DNA of 64,000 nucleotides from JADGQM01 sp964441945 (GTDB lineage Bacteria; Desulfobacterota; Syntrophobacteria; Syntrophobacterales; Syntrophobacteraceae): contig CAYTWB010000008.1 of NCBI GenBank assembly GCA_964441945.1, positions 1 through 64,000 on the forward strand, given 5' to 3'. A model generated the notes under the pieces. The model worked only from the letters and a program-made list of their open reading frames with translations. It was not told where the DNA came from and searched no databases. A program made the translations under genes and the position numbers. This document shows, in pieces, positions 41,877 through 51,276 of this stretch. Numbering within the stretch: position 1 is the first letter of the stretch; every line of letters begins with the position of its first letter.

Positions 41877-42261
41877 CGTCACGTCTCCTTGATCGTAAAT
41901 TATTGTCCAAGTGTGGTGACACGGCCGTCACCTGCAATGGCGTACCTCATCCCCTTGGCTTTCTCCTCCCTATATAGACACTCTTTTACCCTCGTTGCGC
42001 AACATGTATATGCGGCGACCGCCGAATAGCTCCGTCATTTCCCGGTCAACATGCCCCGGTTCAGCAGTAATTAAGCATTGACCGGATAGGTCGCAATGCG
42101 CGATAGTCTTTGGGTGGGCGATCTGAGGAATTTTGGATTCTCGGATGGTTTCCCAGCCCAAAGTGGTTTCCCGCTTACCTGGGAGCTGTAAAGAGCCCTG
42201 TCATAGCCGCCCATGGCAGGCCCCCTGGTGTCAGGGTGCATCACTTAGAGAGGATGTTACG
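41877..42261. other. Non-coding region between divergent CoADR-rhodanese gene and hisD
   Basis: About 385 bp. Open frames on both strands (for instance 41970-42161 minus, 42133-42261 plus) lack ribosome-binding sites and family features. Divergent promoters are expected, but none is clear by eye. Confidence 0.35.
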
Positions 42262-43563
42262 ATGGAGCTTAAACCCATAAAGATTAAGGACTTGACCTCT
42301 ATACAAGTCAAGGCGGTCATGGAAAGGTCTATGGAGGACATCTCTTCCATCTATGAAGACGTAAGGAAGATCGTAACGGATATCAAGAAACGAGGCGACG
42401 ATGTAATCCTGGAACACTATAAGAAGCATAAGACTGATATCTCGGCGCGTGACCTGGAGGTTACTGCAGAGGAGATCAGAGAGGCATACGCCCGATTGGA
42501 TCCCAGGGTTGTTGAATGCTTGAAGATTGCGGCAGAGAATATTGTGAAATTCCATGAGGCTCAATTGGAGCGTGACATGTGGTCGATGGAGGTTCGGGAA
42601 GGTATCCTGGCCGGTCGCATCACGCGGCCCATGGATATCGTCGGATGCTACATCCCCGGAGGAACAGCCGTATATCCCAGCTCCATCCTCATGACGGTCC
42701 TGCCTGCCAGGGTCGCCGGTGTGTCTCAAGTGGTGGCCATCACCCCGCCCGGCAAGGGTATGAAAGCGAATCCGGCCACACTGGCGGCTGCGGACATTGC
42801 CGGATGTGATCGTGTCTTTAAAGTGGGAGGTCCTTGGGGGGTGGCCGGACTGGCCTATGGAACAGAAACCATGCCGCGGGTCCACAAGATCGTCGGGCCT
42901 GGGAATAAGTACGTCACCGCTGCCAAGATGCTGGTCTACGGACAGGTAGACATCGATTCGCCGGCAGGGCCAAGCGAAGCCCTGATCCTGGCCGACGAGA
43001 CGGGTGCTCCGGAGTTCATTGCCATCGATTTTCTCTCCCAGGTGGAACATGACCCCGACTCCGCTGCCGTGCTGGTCACCACCTCTGAAAAACTGGCAAG
43101 CGATGTTTGCCGCATCATCCAAAGGGAATTCGAAGCCCTTGACAGGAAAGAGATCCTGGAATCGGCCTTAACGAAACACTCCTATGTTCTGATTGCGGAA
43201 GATATGGACCAGGCCATTGATTTTACAAACGAGTACGCAGCGGAACACCTTCAGATCATGACCCGGGACCCGTTTATTACCCTTAACCGAATCAGGCATG
43301 CCGGCTCTATCTTTCTGGGTCCCTATGCCCCCGTCCCGGTGGGGGACTACGCCTCCGGAACAAACCATGTGTTGCCGACCGGCCAATGTGCGCGGATGTT
43401 CTCTGGTCTCTCTGTGGATGATTTCATAAAGAAGCCGACCTTCCAGTACTTGAGTCGAAGCGGCCTGGCCGGCCTGAAAGACACGGTCATTACGCTGGCA
43501 GAGGCGGAAGGGCTTCCCATTCATGCCAGGTCCGTTCGAGCAAGGTTTGAAACTGCCCGGTGA
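42262..43563 (+). CDS. hisD: Histidinol dehydrogenase
   Basis: Zinc- and NAD-dependent enzyme oxidising L-histidinol to L-histidine. Motifs seen: GCYIPGGTAVYPSSILM, HKIVGPGNKYVTAAK, the zinc and catalytic residues in FLSQVEHDPDS and EYAAEHLQIMT, and the C-terminal zinc histidine in GLPIHARSVR. Length is 433 residues, standard. The ATG at 42262 follows AGAGGA. No other his gene is adjacent, so histidine genes are dispersed or this is a hisD-like oxidoreductase of another pathway, though all catalytic residues are present. Confidence 0.93.
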   Translation: MELKPIKIKDLTSIQVKAVMERSMEDISSIYEDVRKIVTDIKKRGDDVILEHYKKHKTDISARDLEVTAEEIREAYARLDPRVVECLKIAAENIVKFHEAQLERDMWSMEVREGILAGRITRPMDIVGCYIPGGTAVYPSSILMTVLPARVAGVSQVVAITPPGKGMKANPATLAAADIAGCDRVFKVGGPWGVAGLAYGTETMPRVHKIVGPGNKYVTAAKMLVYGQVDIDSPAGPSEALILADETGAPEFIAIDFLSQVEHDPDSAAVLVTTSEKLASDVCRIIQREFEALDRKEILESALTKHSYVLIAEDMDQAIDFTNEYAAEHLQIMTRDPFITLNRIRHAGSIFLGPYAPVPVGDYASGTNHVLPTGQCARMFSGLSVDDFIKKPTFQYLSRSGLAGLKDTVITLAEAEGLPIHARSVRARFETAR

Positions 43564-43740
43564 GCGCCAGGTTCGCAGCTTGTGGCGAACATCGGAAAAA
43601 GCTGAAATACGTTTCTCTATCATCATTTCAGTGTGCTGTATGTAGGGGAACCCACCACGATTGAATCTCATGAGTCGATGACCGGAATCGAGTAGGCCTT
43701 TTCCGCTTCCACGGTGGTTTCCGATGTCCAGGGGAATGCT

Positions 43741-45630
43741 ATGGCCCATCCCAGTCCAGACACCAGGTCCACGGAGCTCACCCGGGATCCTTTTGTACAG
43801 CTGCTTCTCCGCAAAAGGCTCCTGACCCCCCAGGCCTGTCTGGAGGTGCAGGAACTGCGGGAGATCTCCAGGCGTCCGCTGCTGGAGCTTTTGACTGAGA
43901 GCAGCCTGGTAATGGAGACTGATCTGGCGCGCACCCTGGCGGAACTGCTCAGAGTGCCCTTCGTGGAGCTAGGGGATCGGCCTTTCACAGCGGAGCAATT
44001 GAATCTATTGCCTGAGAGCTATGCGCGCAAGCACACGGCCTTGCCCCTGGGGCGAGAGGGCAAGCGGCTTGACGTGGTCATGGCGGACCCCCGGGACCTG
44101 GATGCGATCCAGGAAATGAGCTTCGCCACCGGTTATTCCATCAACCCAAGCGTAGGGGTGCCTTCCGAGCTCCGGGATGCCATTGAGCGCTTCTACTCCA
44201 GGCACCTGGAGGGCGCCGATGTGCTGATGGCGGCCGGGACGCCCGCAGCGACAGATCTCTTCCTTATCCGCTGGGGTGGTCAGGCCTCGGACCTGGACGC
44301 ACGCCCCAACGATGCACCCGTCATCCAGCTTCTGAACCTCATCATGCGCAAGGCTATTCAGATGGGCGCTTCGGACATCCATATCGAGCCAGGCAAGGAG
44401 GAAGGCACGGTGCGCTTCCGCCTTGACGGCCTGTTAGTGGATCAGCTGCAGGTGCCCTCCGGGATTCATCCATCCCTGATCTCTCGCCTGAAGATCCTTG
44501 GCTGTATGGACATCGCCGAACGACGCCTTCCCCAGGATGGGTCCGTGCGCGTGAAGGTGGAGGAGCGGGAAGTGGATTTGCGCCTCTCGATTCTTCCCCT
44601 CCGCTTTGGCGAAAAGGCAGTGATCCGCATCCTGGATGCCTCCACGGGAGCCTTTGAACTGGATTCCATCGGTTTCCTATCGGAGGACCTGGATCAAGTG
44701 GAGCAGCTCATTCATCGCCACATGGGCATGGTGATCATGACGGGACCTACGGGCAGCGGCAAGACGACCACGCTCTACTCGATGCTGAACCGCATCAAGA
44801 ACCGCACGATCAATATCGTGACGGTCGAGGACCCCATCGAATACAATTACGATGGCCTGAATCAGATGCAGGTGAACGCGGATATAGGGCTCACCTTTGC
44901 TGGAGGCTTGCGCTCGATCTTGCGCCAGGACCCGGATGTTATCCTGGTGGGGGAGATCCGCGATGCGGAAACTGCGGAAATCGCCTGCCGAGCGGCCCTT
45001 ACGGGCCATCTGGTCTTCACGACCCTGCATACCAATGATGCCCCCAGCAGTATCACACGCCTGTTGGATATCGGCGTTCCGCGTTACCTGGCAGCGTCCG
45101 TCCTCTCGGGCATCATCGCGCAGCGTCTGGTCCGCCGGATCTGCCCCGATTGCGCGGAAGATACAACACCGGATCCCGAAACGGTGCATTCCCTGGGACT
45201 CAACGAAGCAGCCCTCCGAGGTGGGCATTTCCGGATCGGGAAGGGCTGTCCCCGATGCCACAAAACGGGCTACCGTGGTCGTATGGGCGTTTTCGAGATC
45301 CTGGTTTTGAACGCCCGCATGAGGGAACTGATCCTGCGAGGTGCCGGCGAGGAGGATTTGCGCCTGGCGGCCCAGGAATCCGCCACTCGCACCCTCGTGG
45401 AAGATGGGCTGATCAAAGCCAAGCAGGGTCGTACCACGTTGCCGGAGCTGGGGCGTGTGCTGGAGGTGCCCGAATACGCTGCTTCCGGCTGTCAAAACTG
45501 TGGGCGGCTATTGAACACCGAGTACCGCTTCTGTCCCTTCTGCCGCACCCCACAGCTGCGCAGCTGCAGTGCCTGCGGCAGGCCCCTGCAGGCGGAGTGG
45601 AACTACTGTGCCGCCTGCGGGAATGGGTGA
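43741..45630 (+). CDS. GspE/PilB-family type II/IV secretion ATPase with C-terminal zinc ribbons
   Basis: A 629-residue hexameric assembly ATPase. An MshEN-like N-terminus leads to Walker A GPTGSGKTTT, Asp box TVEDPIEY, Walker B ILVGEIRDAETAEIA and His box TGHLVFTTLHTND. The tetracysteine zinc site reads CPDC...CPRCHKTGYRGR. Unusually, the C-terminus adds two further zinc ribbons (CQNCGRLLNTEYRFCPFC and CSACGRPLQAEWNYCAAC). The ATG at 43741 is preceded by AGGGGA. An upstream in-frame GTG is less likely. No pilin, PilC or secretin gene adjoins it, so its machine is encoded elsewhere. Confidence 0.88.
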   Translation: MAHPSPDTRSTELTRDPFVQLLLRKRLLTPQACLEVQELREISRRPLLELLTESSLVMETDLARTLAELLRVPFVELGDRPFTAEQLNLLPESYARKHTALPLGREGKRLDVVMADPRDLDAIQEMSFATGYSINPSVGVPSELRDAIERFYSRHLEGADVLMAAGTPAATDLFLIRWGGQASDLDARPNDAPVIQLLNLIMRKAIQMGASDIHIEPGKEEGTVRFRLDGLLVDQLQVPSGIHPSLISRLKILGCMDIAERRLPQDGSVRVKVEEREVDLRLSILPLRFGEKAVIRILDASTGAFELDSIGFLSEDLDQVEQLIHRHMGMVIMTGPTGSGKTTTLYSMLNRIKNRTINIVTVEDPIEYNYDGLNQMQVNADIGLTFAGGLRSILRQDPDVILVGEIRDAETAEIACRAALTGHLVFTTLHTNDAPSSITRLLDIGVPRYLAASVLSGIIAQRLVRRICPDCAEDTTPDPETVHSLGLNEAALRGGHFRIGKGCPRCHKTGYRGRMGVFEILVLNARMRELILRGAGEEDLRLAAQESATRTLVEDGLIKAKQGRTTLPELGRVLEVPEYAASGCQNCGRLLNTEYRFCPFCRTPQLRSCSACGRPLQAEWNYCAACGNG

Positions 45631-45794
45631 TGGCAGGGAAACGCTATGGATCAGGCCGCGATTTTCACCGGTGGTGTTTGCCCGGTTTCTGGTATATGAT
45701 CACCCCTCTACAAGTAACGATGGAGTTGATTCGTTAACCGGTGCAAGGCCTGGCCGGTATCTTCCCAAGGGGCTTCAGAGAACAGGGAGGCAGC

Positions 45795-46775
45795 ATGAAC
45801 CACCATTATGATGATGTTGTGCGCCGGGTGAATATCCTGGAGGTTTTCAAGGCACGCCGGATTGTGGAGCAGGTGCTGAAACGGACTCATCTGACCTATT
45901 ACAAAAGGCTCTCGGATGAACTGAACGCTTCGATTTACGTCAAGCATGAGAACCATCTGCCAACGAACTCGTTCAAGGTCAGGGGGGCTGTCAATTTCAT
46001 GTCGTGTGTTTCGCCTGAAATTGAGAAGCAGGGAATCGTTGTCGCCACCCGGGGGAACCATGGGCTCGCCGTGGCATGGGCGGCGCAAGAGCGAGGTGTT
46101 TTCTGTAATGCAGTGGTTCCGGAAAACAATAATCCCGACATCAATGCTGAGATCCTTTCCTACGGAGCGCAATTGATTGAACACGGCAGTGACTTCTATG
46201 AGGCCCAAGATTACTGTGAGGAGCTTGCCGAAAGCACCGGGATGTTCTATCTGCGCCAGGGAAACGACCCGGCGCTGATCAATGGGATTGCCACGATGGG
46301 GTTGGAGATTTTTGACGAACTTCCTGAAGTCGATGTCCTCCTCATGCCCATAGGTGGCGGGACCGGTTGCTCGGCCCTGGCTAAGGTTATAGAAGGCATC
46401 AATCCAAAGGTAGAGCTGATCGGTGTTGAGGCTGAACGCATGCCATCTTTTTATGAGTCCTGGAGGATGGGCAAGAGAGTCGTTGTCCCGAGCGCGGACA
46501 CTGTTGCGGAGGGATTGGCGGCACGCTCCGTTTTCGACGTCCCCTTCATCATTTTGAAGGATCGCATCAAGGAAGTCGTTCTGCTGAGTGAAGAGGAACT
46601 CCTGGAAGGAGTCCGCATGGCCTTGCGCTATACGCAAAATCTTGCCGAGGTTGCGGGTGCGGCAACACTGGCAGCGGCCTTCAAGATCAGGGATCAACTT
46701 GCAGGGAAGAAGGTTGTGGCAGTGATGACCGGGGGAAACATGAACCTGACTCGGCTGGCTCAGGTGCTGAGTTGA
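45795..46775 (+). CDS. Threonine ammonia-lyase-like PLP enzyme
   Basis: A 326-residue fold-type-II PLP enzyme. The PLP lysine lies in HLPTNSFKVRGA, the phosphate-binding loop is PIGGGTGCSAL, and the C-terminus has VVAVMTGGNMNL. It lacks the ACT regulatory domain of biosynthetic IlvA and resembles catabolic TdcB, serine racemase or EutB-like dehydratases. The reaction is therefore a dehydration of threonine, serine or a related hydroxyamino acid. GGGAGG precedes the ATG at 45795. The 45631-45794 gap holds no gene. Confidence 0.85.
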   Translation: MNHHYDDVVRRVNILEVFKARRIVEQVLKRTHLTYYKRLSDELNASIYVKHENHLPTNSFKVRGAVNFMSCVSPEIEKQGIVVATRGNHGLAVAWAAQERGVFCNAVVPENNNPDINAEILSYGAQLIEHGSDFYEAQDYCEELAESTGMFYLRQGNDPALINGIATMGLEIFDELPEVDVLLMPIGGGTGCSALAKVIEGINPKVELIGVEAERMPSFYESWRMGKRVVVPSADTVAEGLAARSVFDVPFIILKDRIKEVVLLSEEELLEGVRMALRYTQNLAEVAGAATLAAAFKIRDQLAGKKVVAVMTGGNMNLTRLAQVLS

Positions 46776-46965
46776 AACACCGCGAGAGGGTGGGCCACAC
46801 GAGAGGCGTCAGAAAAGAGAAGCATCACCCGTTCAGTCCATGAGGAAAGCCGGTAAAAGACCTTCCTCACGGACTGGCATGAAGACCTTGCAGGAAATTC
46901 AGACCGGAAACAAGCCACGCACTGTATTGCCGAGTGATCCGTTTGTATTGCGGCAAATCGTCGCT

Positions 46966-47514
46966 TCAGACTGAGGTCCACTCGGTCACGACCTGGTCGA
47001 TACCGTCCTTCTCCTCAAGCAGCACATTCACCTGTTCTTCGATGTTCGTGTTCAGGTGAAGACCGATGAACTGAGCAAAGATCGGCAATTCGCGGTGTCC
47101 CCGGTCGACCAGCACGGCAACCTGGACCGTTCTGGGTCGGCCATAATCAATCAAAGCGTCAAGAGCAGCCCTGATGGTTCGACCGGTGAAGAGAACATCA
47201 TCCACGAGAACAACCTGGCGGTCGTCAATCACGAAAGGCAGATCGGTCGCTTTGACCACCGGCTGCGTGTGCAGACGTGTCCAGTCGTCCCGGTAGAGGG
47301 TGATGTCGAGAGTGCCGACGGGCACGGACAACTGATGACTGCGGAGAATGATCTCCCGGATGCGCCTGGCCAGATGAACGCCCCCCGTGTGAATTCCGAC
47401 CAGCACCAGCTTCTGCCGATCCGGAGAATGTTCCACAATCCCATCCGCGAGCTTTTCCAAAGCCTGCTGAATCTCATCGGGTTGCATAACAACAACACTG
47501 CCGTTTTTCCCCAT
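46966..47514 (-). CDS. pyrR: PyrR bifunctional regulator/uracil phosphoribosyltransferase
   Basis: A 182-residue protein of the PyrR family: VGIHTGGVHLARRI near the N-terminus, the PRPP-binding loop VVLVDDVLFTGRTIRAALD, and VLVDRGHRELPIFAQFIG. In Firmicutes it binds pyr mRNA to cause attenuation, with secondary uracil phosphoribosyltransferase activity. In Desulfobacterota its regulatory role is less certain. No pyr gene lies next to it. GGGGAA precedes the ATG. Confidence 0.92.
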   Translation of the reverse strand: MGKNGSVVVMQPDEIQQALEKLADGIVEHSPDRQKLVLVGIHTGGVHLARRIREIILRSHQLSVPVGTLDITLYRDDWTRLHTQPVVKATDLPFVIDDRQVVLVDDVLFTGRTIRAALDALIDYGRPRTVQVAVLVDRGHRELPIFAQFIGLHLNTNIEEQVNVLLEEKDGIDQVVTEWTSV

Positions 47515-47658
47515 GCCCGTTCCCCGTCATTTACGTCGGTAGCGAATTAGCAAAACGAAAGGGGCGCCTTCTTCCAGACACCCCCTTAACTGATCTGTCT
47601 ATGCCGTCTCTCTCGATCCTCAGATCCTGACTTGACTTACTCACAGCTCCGGGGCCAA

Positions 47659-48000
47659 TCAGAAGAGCCTCTTCACCCAGACCAGGCTCAGGTGAACATT
47701 AATGTCATATTTACAGAACCGTTCAATGCCGTGTGGATCGGATGTCTGCTTCAAGTCCAGGAGCCGGTCAAACTCCTTCTCGATAACAACATTGCAGAAC
47801 TCAATGGGGATCGACCTTACAAAATCCAGTTCTTCACGATTCCACAACTGCTCGGCTATATCGCCAACCCCGGTTTCCAGGGCATGATTTCCACAGACCT
47901 TGTAGCAAGCTCCACAGCTACAGCGGTGAATCGAATCAAAATCCATCGGGACCGGATGTCCATTGTCGCAAAAAGGGCAAACAATAATATGGGTTTGCAT
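47659..48000 (-). CDS. Small zinc-ribbon-like protein of unknown function
   Basis: A 113-residue protein starting MQTHIIVCPFCDNGHPV with further cysteines in RCSCGACYKVCGNH, which together could form one zinc site. The C-terminal half (DIAEQLWNREELDFVRSIP...) is probably helical. I recognise no named family. A second start at 48051 (MKHSSVSLSKIL) has a good GAGGTG site and would give 130 residues. It is divergent from nth. Confidence 0.6.
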   Translation of the reverse strand: MQTHIIVCPFCDNGHPVPMDFDSIHRCSCGACYKVCGNHALETGVGDIAEQLWNREELDFVRSIPIEFCNVVIEKEFDRLLDLKQTSDPHGIERFCKYDINVHLSLVWVKRLF

Positions 48001-48287
48001 CGGCCCTCTTTCTCTAAGTATCTTACTCAAACTGACTGAAGAATGCTTCATTTTCACCTCAACGGCAATAGCTGTCAGAAGGAACCGATGTCCCACTCCT
48101 GCACTGTCGTTTGAACATATCCATTCCCCCGGAGAAAGGGAAGGAGAAGGCTTTCTGCGCTTCGCAGACCTATATATAAAATGTTTTTGCTTGAAATCAA
48201 ATGGGAACTTTGAAATATGAAGCAATCGGCAAAGAGTTGATGGAAGAACATGGGGTAGATTTGCCCCCTATTGAGATAGAGAATTCG

Positions 48288-48983
48288 ATGATGCCGTCAA
48301 GAGAAGTGAAGAAGAAAAACCCCCAGCGGCCGGTTTCACCATTGAAAGTCGACCGGATCCTCGCCCTGCTCGACGATCTGTATCCCGACGCGAGCTGTTC
48401 GCTTCGTTATCGGGATCCTTTGGAATTGCTTGTTGCGACGATGCTTTCGGCTCAATGCACCGATGAGCTGGTCAATCAGGTGACTCCTCGTCTTTTCGAA
48501 AAGTACCGGTCAGCCGGAGACTATGCCAGAGCTTCGCTGGAGGAGCTGGAAAACGAGATCAGGTCAACCGGGTTCTACCGCAATAAGGCGAGAAGCATTC
48601 AGGCCGCCTGCCGGATATTGGATGAGCAGTTCAAGGGGGACATTCCAGCCGACATGGACGTGTTGGTGCAACTCCCCGGAATAGGGCGAAAAACTGCCAA
48701 TGTGGTCCTGGGAAATGCTTACCAGATTCCGGGAATTGTCGTGGATACCCATGTATCCCGTGTGTCGCAGCGATTGGGGCTGACCCTGCAGAAAGATCCT
48801 GATAAAATCGAACAAGATCTCATGGAGCTGATTCCCCGAGAACGATGGATTAAGTTTTCCCACCAGTTGATCCAACATGGTCGCCGGTTCTGCCAGGCGA
48901 AGAAGCCCAAAACCGATATTTGCCCGCTCAAACCCTGCTGTGATCACGCCGCTCCCCAAACAGCTAGATCTGGCATCCTCTGA
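48288..48983 (+). CDS. nth: Endonuclease III lacking one cluster cysteine
   Basis: DNA glycosylase/AP lyase for oxidised pyrimidines. The helix-hairpin-helix with the catalytic lysine is LPGIGRKTANVVLG, and the catalytic Asp is in VVDTHVSRVSQRLGL. The C-terminal [4Fe-4S] site should be C-x6-C-x2-C-x5-C. Here it reads CQAKKPKTDICPLKPCC, so the second ligand is Thr. The frame extends upstream to an ATG at 48201 with no ribosome-binding site. I favour the MM pair near 48288 (231 residues), but the start is uncertain. The end overlaps the convergent gene by 20 bp. Confidence 0.9.
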   Translation: MMPSREVKKKNPQRPVSPLKVDRILALLDDLYPDASCSLRYRDPLELLVATMLSAQCTDELVNQVTPRLFEKYRSAGDYARASLEELENEIRSTGFYRNKARSIQAACRILDEQFKGDIPADMDVLVQLPGIGRKTANVVLGNAYQIPGIVVDTHVSRVSQRLGLTLQKDPDKIEQDLMELIPRERWIKFSHQLIQHGRRFCQAKKPKTDICPLKPCCDHAAPQTARSGIL

Positions 48984-49959
48984 AGTGATCCTTGCCGGGA
49001 TTGACCAGGGATGAGAGGCTGGTCTTTCCCATGTGCCGGCATCGAACAGTCACCAGACCTGACAGGGGAGCGTCGCTATAAGCGATGACCGCCATAGCCG
49101 CCAACTCCAGGTCCTTCTCAAAACCAGGCGCCGGCAGCAGTAATCCAACCGGCCCCGGGTAGTCAGCAACGCTAATGAGGATGTCTCTGCTTTCTACCAG
49201 GCCCTCCAGTCTTTCGTTGTCTTGTTGGTTGCGGCCGACGGTGCAAAGACTCCCTTCGGGCAAGAGGAAATGCCGTCCCAGCCTGAGCAGTTCGACCTCT
49301 CTGGACGCAGCGCAGGGAAAGTATTCAAGGAGTGTACGGAGCTTCTTTCCAAAGCCTTCGTTGGTGAGCACACAGCCGCCTGTGGGCTGCGGGTAGGCGG
49401 TGATCCCAAAAGCCTCTGCGAGTGCCATTTGCCGCTTCCTGGATCTCCCGTGGATATCCAGGAGCCTGTCGCGGTCAATGAGCCCATCGAGTTCCGGGAC
49501 GGTGGGGGGAAGCAGTCTTGCGCTGAGCGGCCGCAGAATGCGGCCCGGGTAGCCTGCCAGGTCTTCAACGATTCGGAGTGCATCACGCCGCTGGCTCATG
49601 GGACGTTGGCCGAGCACTTCTCCAGTGAAAAGGAAATCCGCACCCTCTTCTTCCATAAAACGACCGGCTTCCCGCAGCATCAATGCGTGGCAATCAATGC
49701 AGGGATTCATCCAACGACCGTATCCATAGAGCGGTTTCTTCAGCATTTCAAAATGCTTTTGGCCAATGTCCAGAGCGCAGACAGGAATGCCCCAGGTGTT
49801 ACCCGCTTTCATCCCTGGGGCTTCATCGAAGAAATAGGTGGCAAAGGTTACGCAGATGACATCGACATCTTGTGCTTGAAGGATTTTCACAGCCAGAATA
49901 CTGTCGAGTCCCCCTGAAAGGAGTCCAACCCCTTTGGCTTTGCTCGTTGTCATGTCCAT
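48964..49959 (-). CDS. PP-loop ATPase, MnmA/ThiI-like tRNA thiolation-type protein
   Basis: A 331-residue protein with the PP-loop pyrophosphatase motif GLLSGGLDSILAVK followed by conserved NPCIDCHALMLREAG and FTGEVLGQRPMSQRRDAL. The family is annotated as a short tRNA-2-thiouridylase or ThiI-like protein common in anaerobes. The exact modified base is not established. The C-terminal part (LLRLGRHFLLPEGSLCTVGRN) may be an RNA-binding module. Tandem ATGs at 49959/49953 are the best starts. Sites further upstream are poor. It overlaps nth tail to tail. Confidence 0.75.
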   Translation of the reverse strand: MDMTTSKAKGVGLLSGGLDSILAVKILQAQDVDVICVTFATYFFDEAPGMKAGNTWGIPVCALDIGQKHFEMLKKPLYGYGRWMNPCIDCHALMLREAGRFMEEEGADFLFTGEVLGQRPMSQRRDALRIVEDLAGYPGRILRPLSARLLPPTVPELDGLIDRDRLLDIHGRSRKRQMALAEAFGITAYPQPTGGCVLTNEGFGKKLRTLLEYFPCAASREVELLRLGRHFLLPEGSLCTVGRNQQDNERLEGLVESRDILISVADYPGPVGLLLPAPGFEKDLELAAMAVIAYSDAPLSGLVTVRCRHMGKTSLSSLVNPGKDHFRGCQI

Positions 49960-50098
49960 TGATCTAAGTGTGGTGCAGGCTCGGTTGATGGCTGACACGC
50001 CGGGTGACGAGGGAGGTGGTGCATGGTCTTGAACCATTCCGGAATACCCACCCGGTCCTGGCAAACTCGGCCCGGGCAGTTATCCGGCCGGACGCTCC

Positions 50099-51271
50099 TC
50101 AGGATCGATCTATCCTCTGGCCGGTTGTCGGCAGGGGGTGCTGGGGTATTCCCAGCAGAAAAGTTCCCTGCAGTATCCAGTCCTTCAAAGTATTGGCGAT
50201 TTCCCTGGCTCGCACATAGCTCGAGAGCGGCACCGTAGGAACATCCCTGCCATCGATTGTAACAGCTCCCGATTTGAGTTGCGCGTAGCTCGCCTCGCAG
50301 AGGGGTTCCGTGTACGAAAAACTGTAGTCCTTCACCTGGGTCACGATTTCTTCGTCCGAGACCCCGGTGTGAATGGCCATTTCTTCATCAAGAACAGGGA
50401 TGGGAACGCCGATTCCCACTGCCAGCGAGCAACCGTATCCCTGCATGCTCACACCCATCAACCATCGCGGCAGCATTTCCTTCAAGTCTCCCAATACCAT
50501 GAGTGTGCCGCCCGGCACTCTGGGAGCTCCATTGGGCAGACGAGGGACATTCGGGTTATGCTGTGAACCATGCCATACAATATAGCCCTGGGCACCTCCC
50601 AGAAAGATGCGAGTGCCAAGCCCCAGGGTCCGGAAATAGGGATCGTTCAAAAGCGGACTCATCTGTCCCGACGTCGAATAATTGGCGTTACCCAGGCGGG
50701 GCTTCAATGTCCCCATGTAGGTGTAGATAGTCTTGGGAGAAACATTGACAGCGCAGCTGTAATTTTGATAGGCGTTGCGAGGGTTGCACAAGACTGCATA
50801 AGGCAGGTCCCGCAGAGTGACTTCCAGATCGACCCGGCGATTTGGATAGCAGTCTGTTCCATAACCCTCCGCTCTGAGTTTGACGGCTCTGCCGCTAACC
50901 AGGTCGTGAATGACATGCCCTCCGCCGTATTCGAATGCACCGGGGTGAATCTTGTTCAATGGGTCATCGAAAGGGGGCTCTGTTGCACCCAGGTAGACAT
51001 CTACTGCAGCCAGTCCGGCATAGGCCGGTACATCATTGAGCCAGACTTTTGATGCTCTTATGGGCGGCTTGGTATGACCGAAATTGATAAAGGCCCCTGA
51101 AGAACACATGGGAGCAAAGGTCCCTGTCGTGACGACGTCCACTTCCCTGGCAGCCCCGGCAGGTCCTTTCTTTCTGACGATGCCCACCATCTCTTCCGCG
51201 GTCACAACGACAGCCTGTCCCTTGCGGATCTTCTCGTTTATTTCCTGATAGCTCTTCTGAGTAGCTCCCAT
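50099..51271 (-). CDS. DUF39 homocysteine-biosynthesis protein
   Basis: A 390-residue protein of the DUF39 (COG1900) family, recognised from YQEINEKIRKGQAVVVTAEEM, FAPMCSSGAFINFGHTKPP and VFLGGAQGYI-like segments (here IFLGGAQGYIVWHGSQHNP). Archaeal and bacterial homologues, acting with a ferredoxin-domain partner, make homocysteine directly from aspartate semialdehyde and sulfide. The C-terminal CBS pair found in some members is absent. The ATG at 51271 begins 5 bp after the stop of the nitronate-monooxygenase-like gene, so both are one transcript. Confidence 0.85.
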   Translation of the reverse strand: MGATQKSYQEINEKIRKGQAVVVTAEEMVGIVRKKGPAGAAREVDVVTTGTFAPMCSSGAFINFGHTKPPIRASKVWLNDVPAYAGLAAVDVYLGATEPPFDDPLNKIHPGAFEYGGGHVIHDLVSGRAVKLRAEGYGTDCYPNRRVDLEVTLRDLPYAVLCNPRNAYQNYSCAVNVSPKTIYTYMGTLKPRLGNANYSTSGQMSPLLNDPYFRTLGLGTRIFLGGAQGYIVWHGSQHNPNVPRLPNGAPRVPGGTLMVLGDLKEMLPRWLMGVSMQGYGCSLAVGIGVPIPVLDEEMAIHTGVSDEEIVTQVKDYSFSYTEPLCEASYAQLKSGAVTIDGRDVPTVPLSSYVRAREIANTLKDWILQGTFLLGIPQHPLPTTGQRIDRS

Positions 51272-51276
51272 CAGAC

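Noticed and set aside
42133..42261. N-terminal extension of HisD from an upstream in-frame start
   Set aside because: The extra 43 residues are absent from the family, and the ATG at 42262 has its own AGAGGA site.
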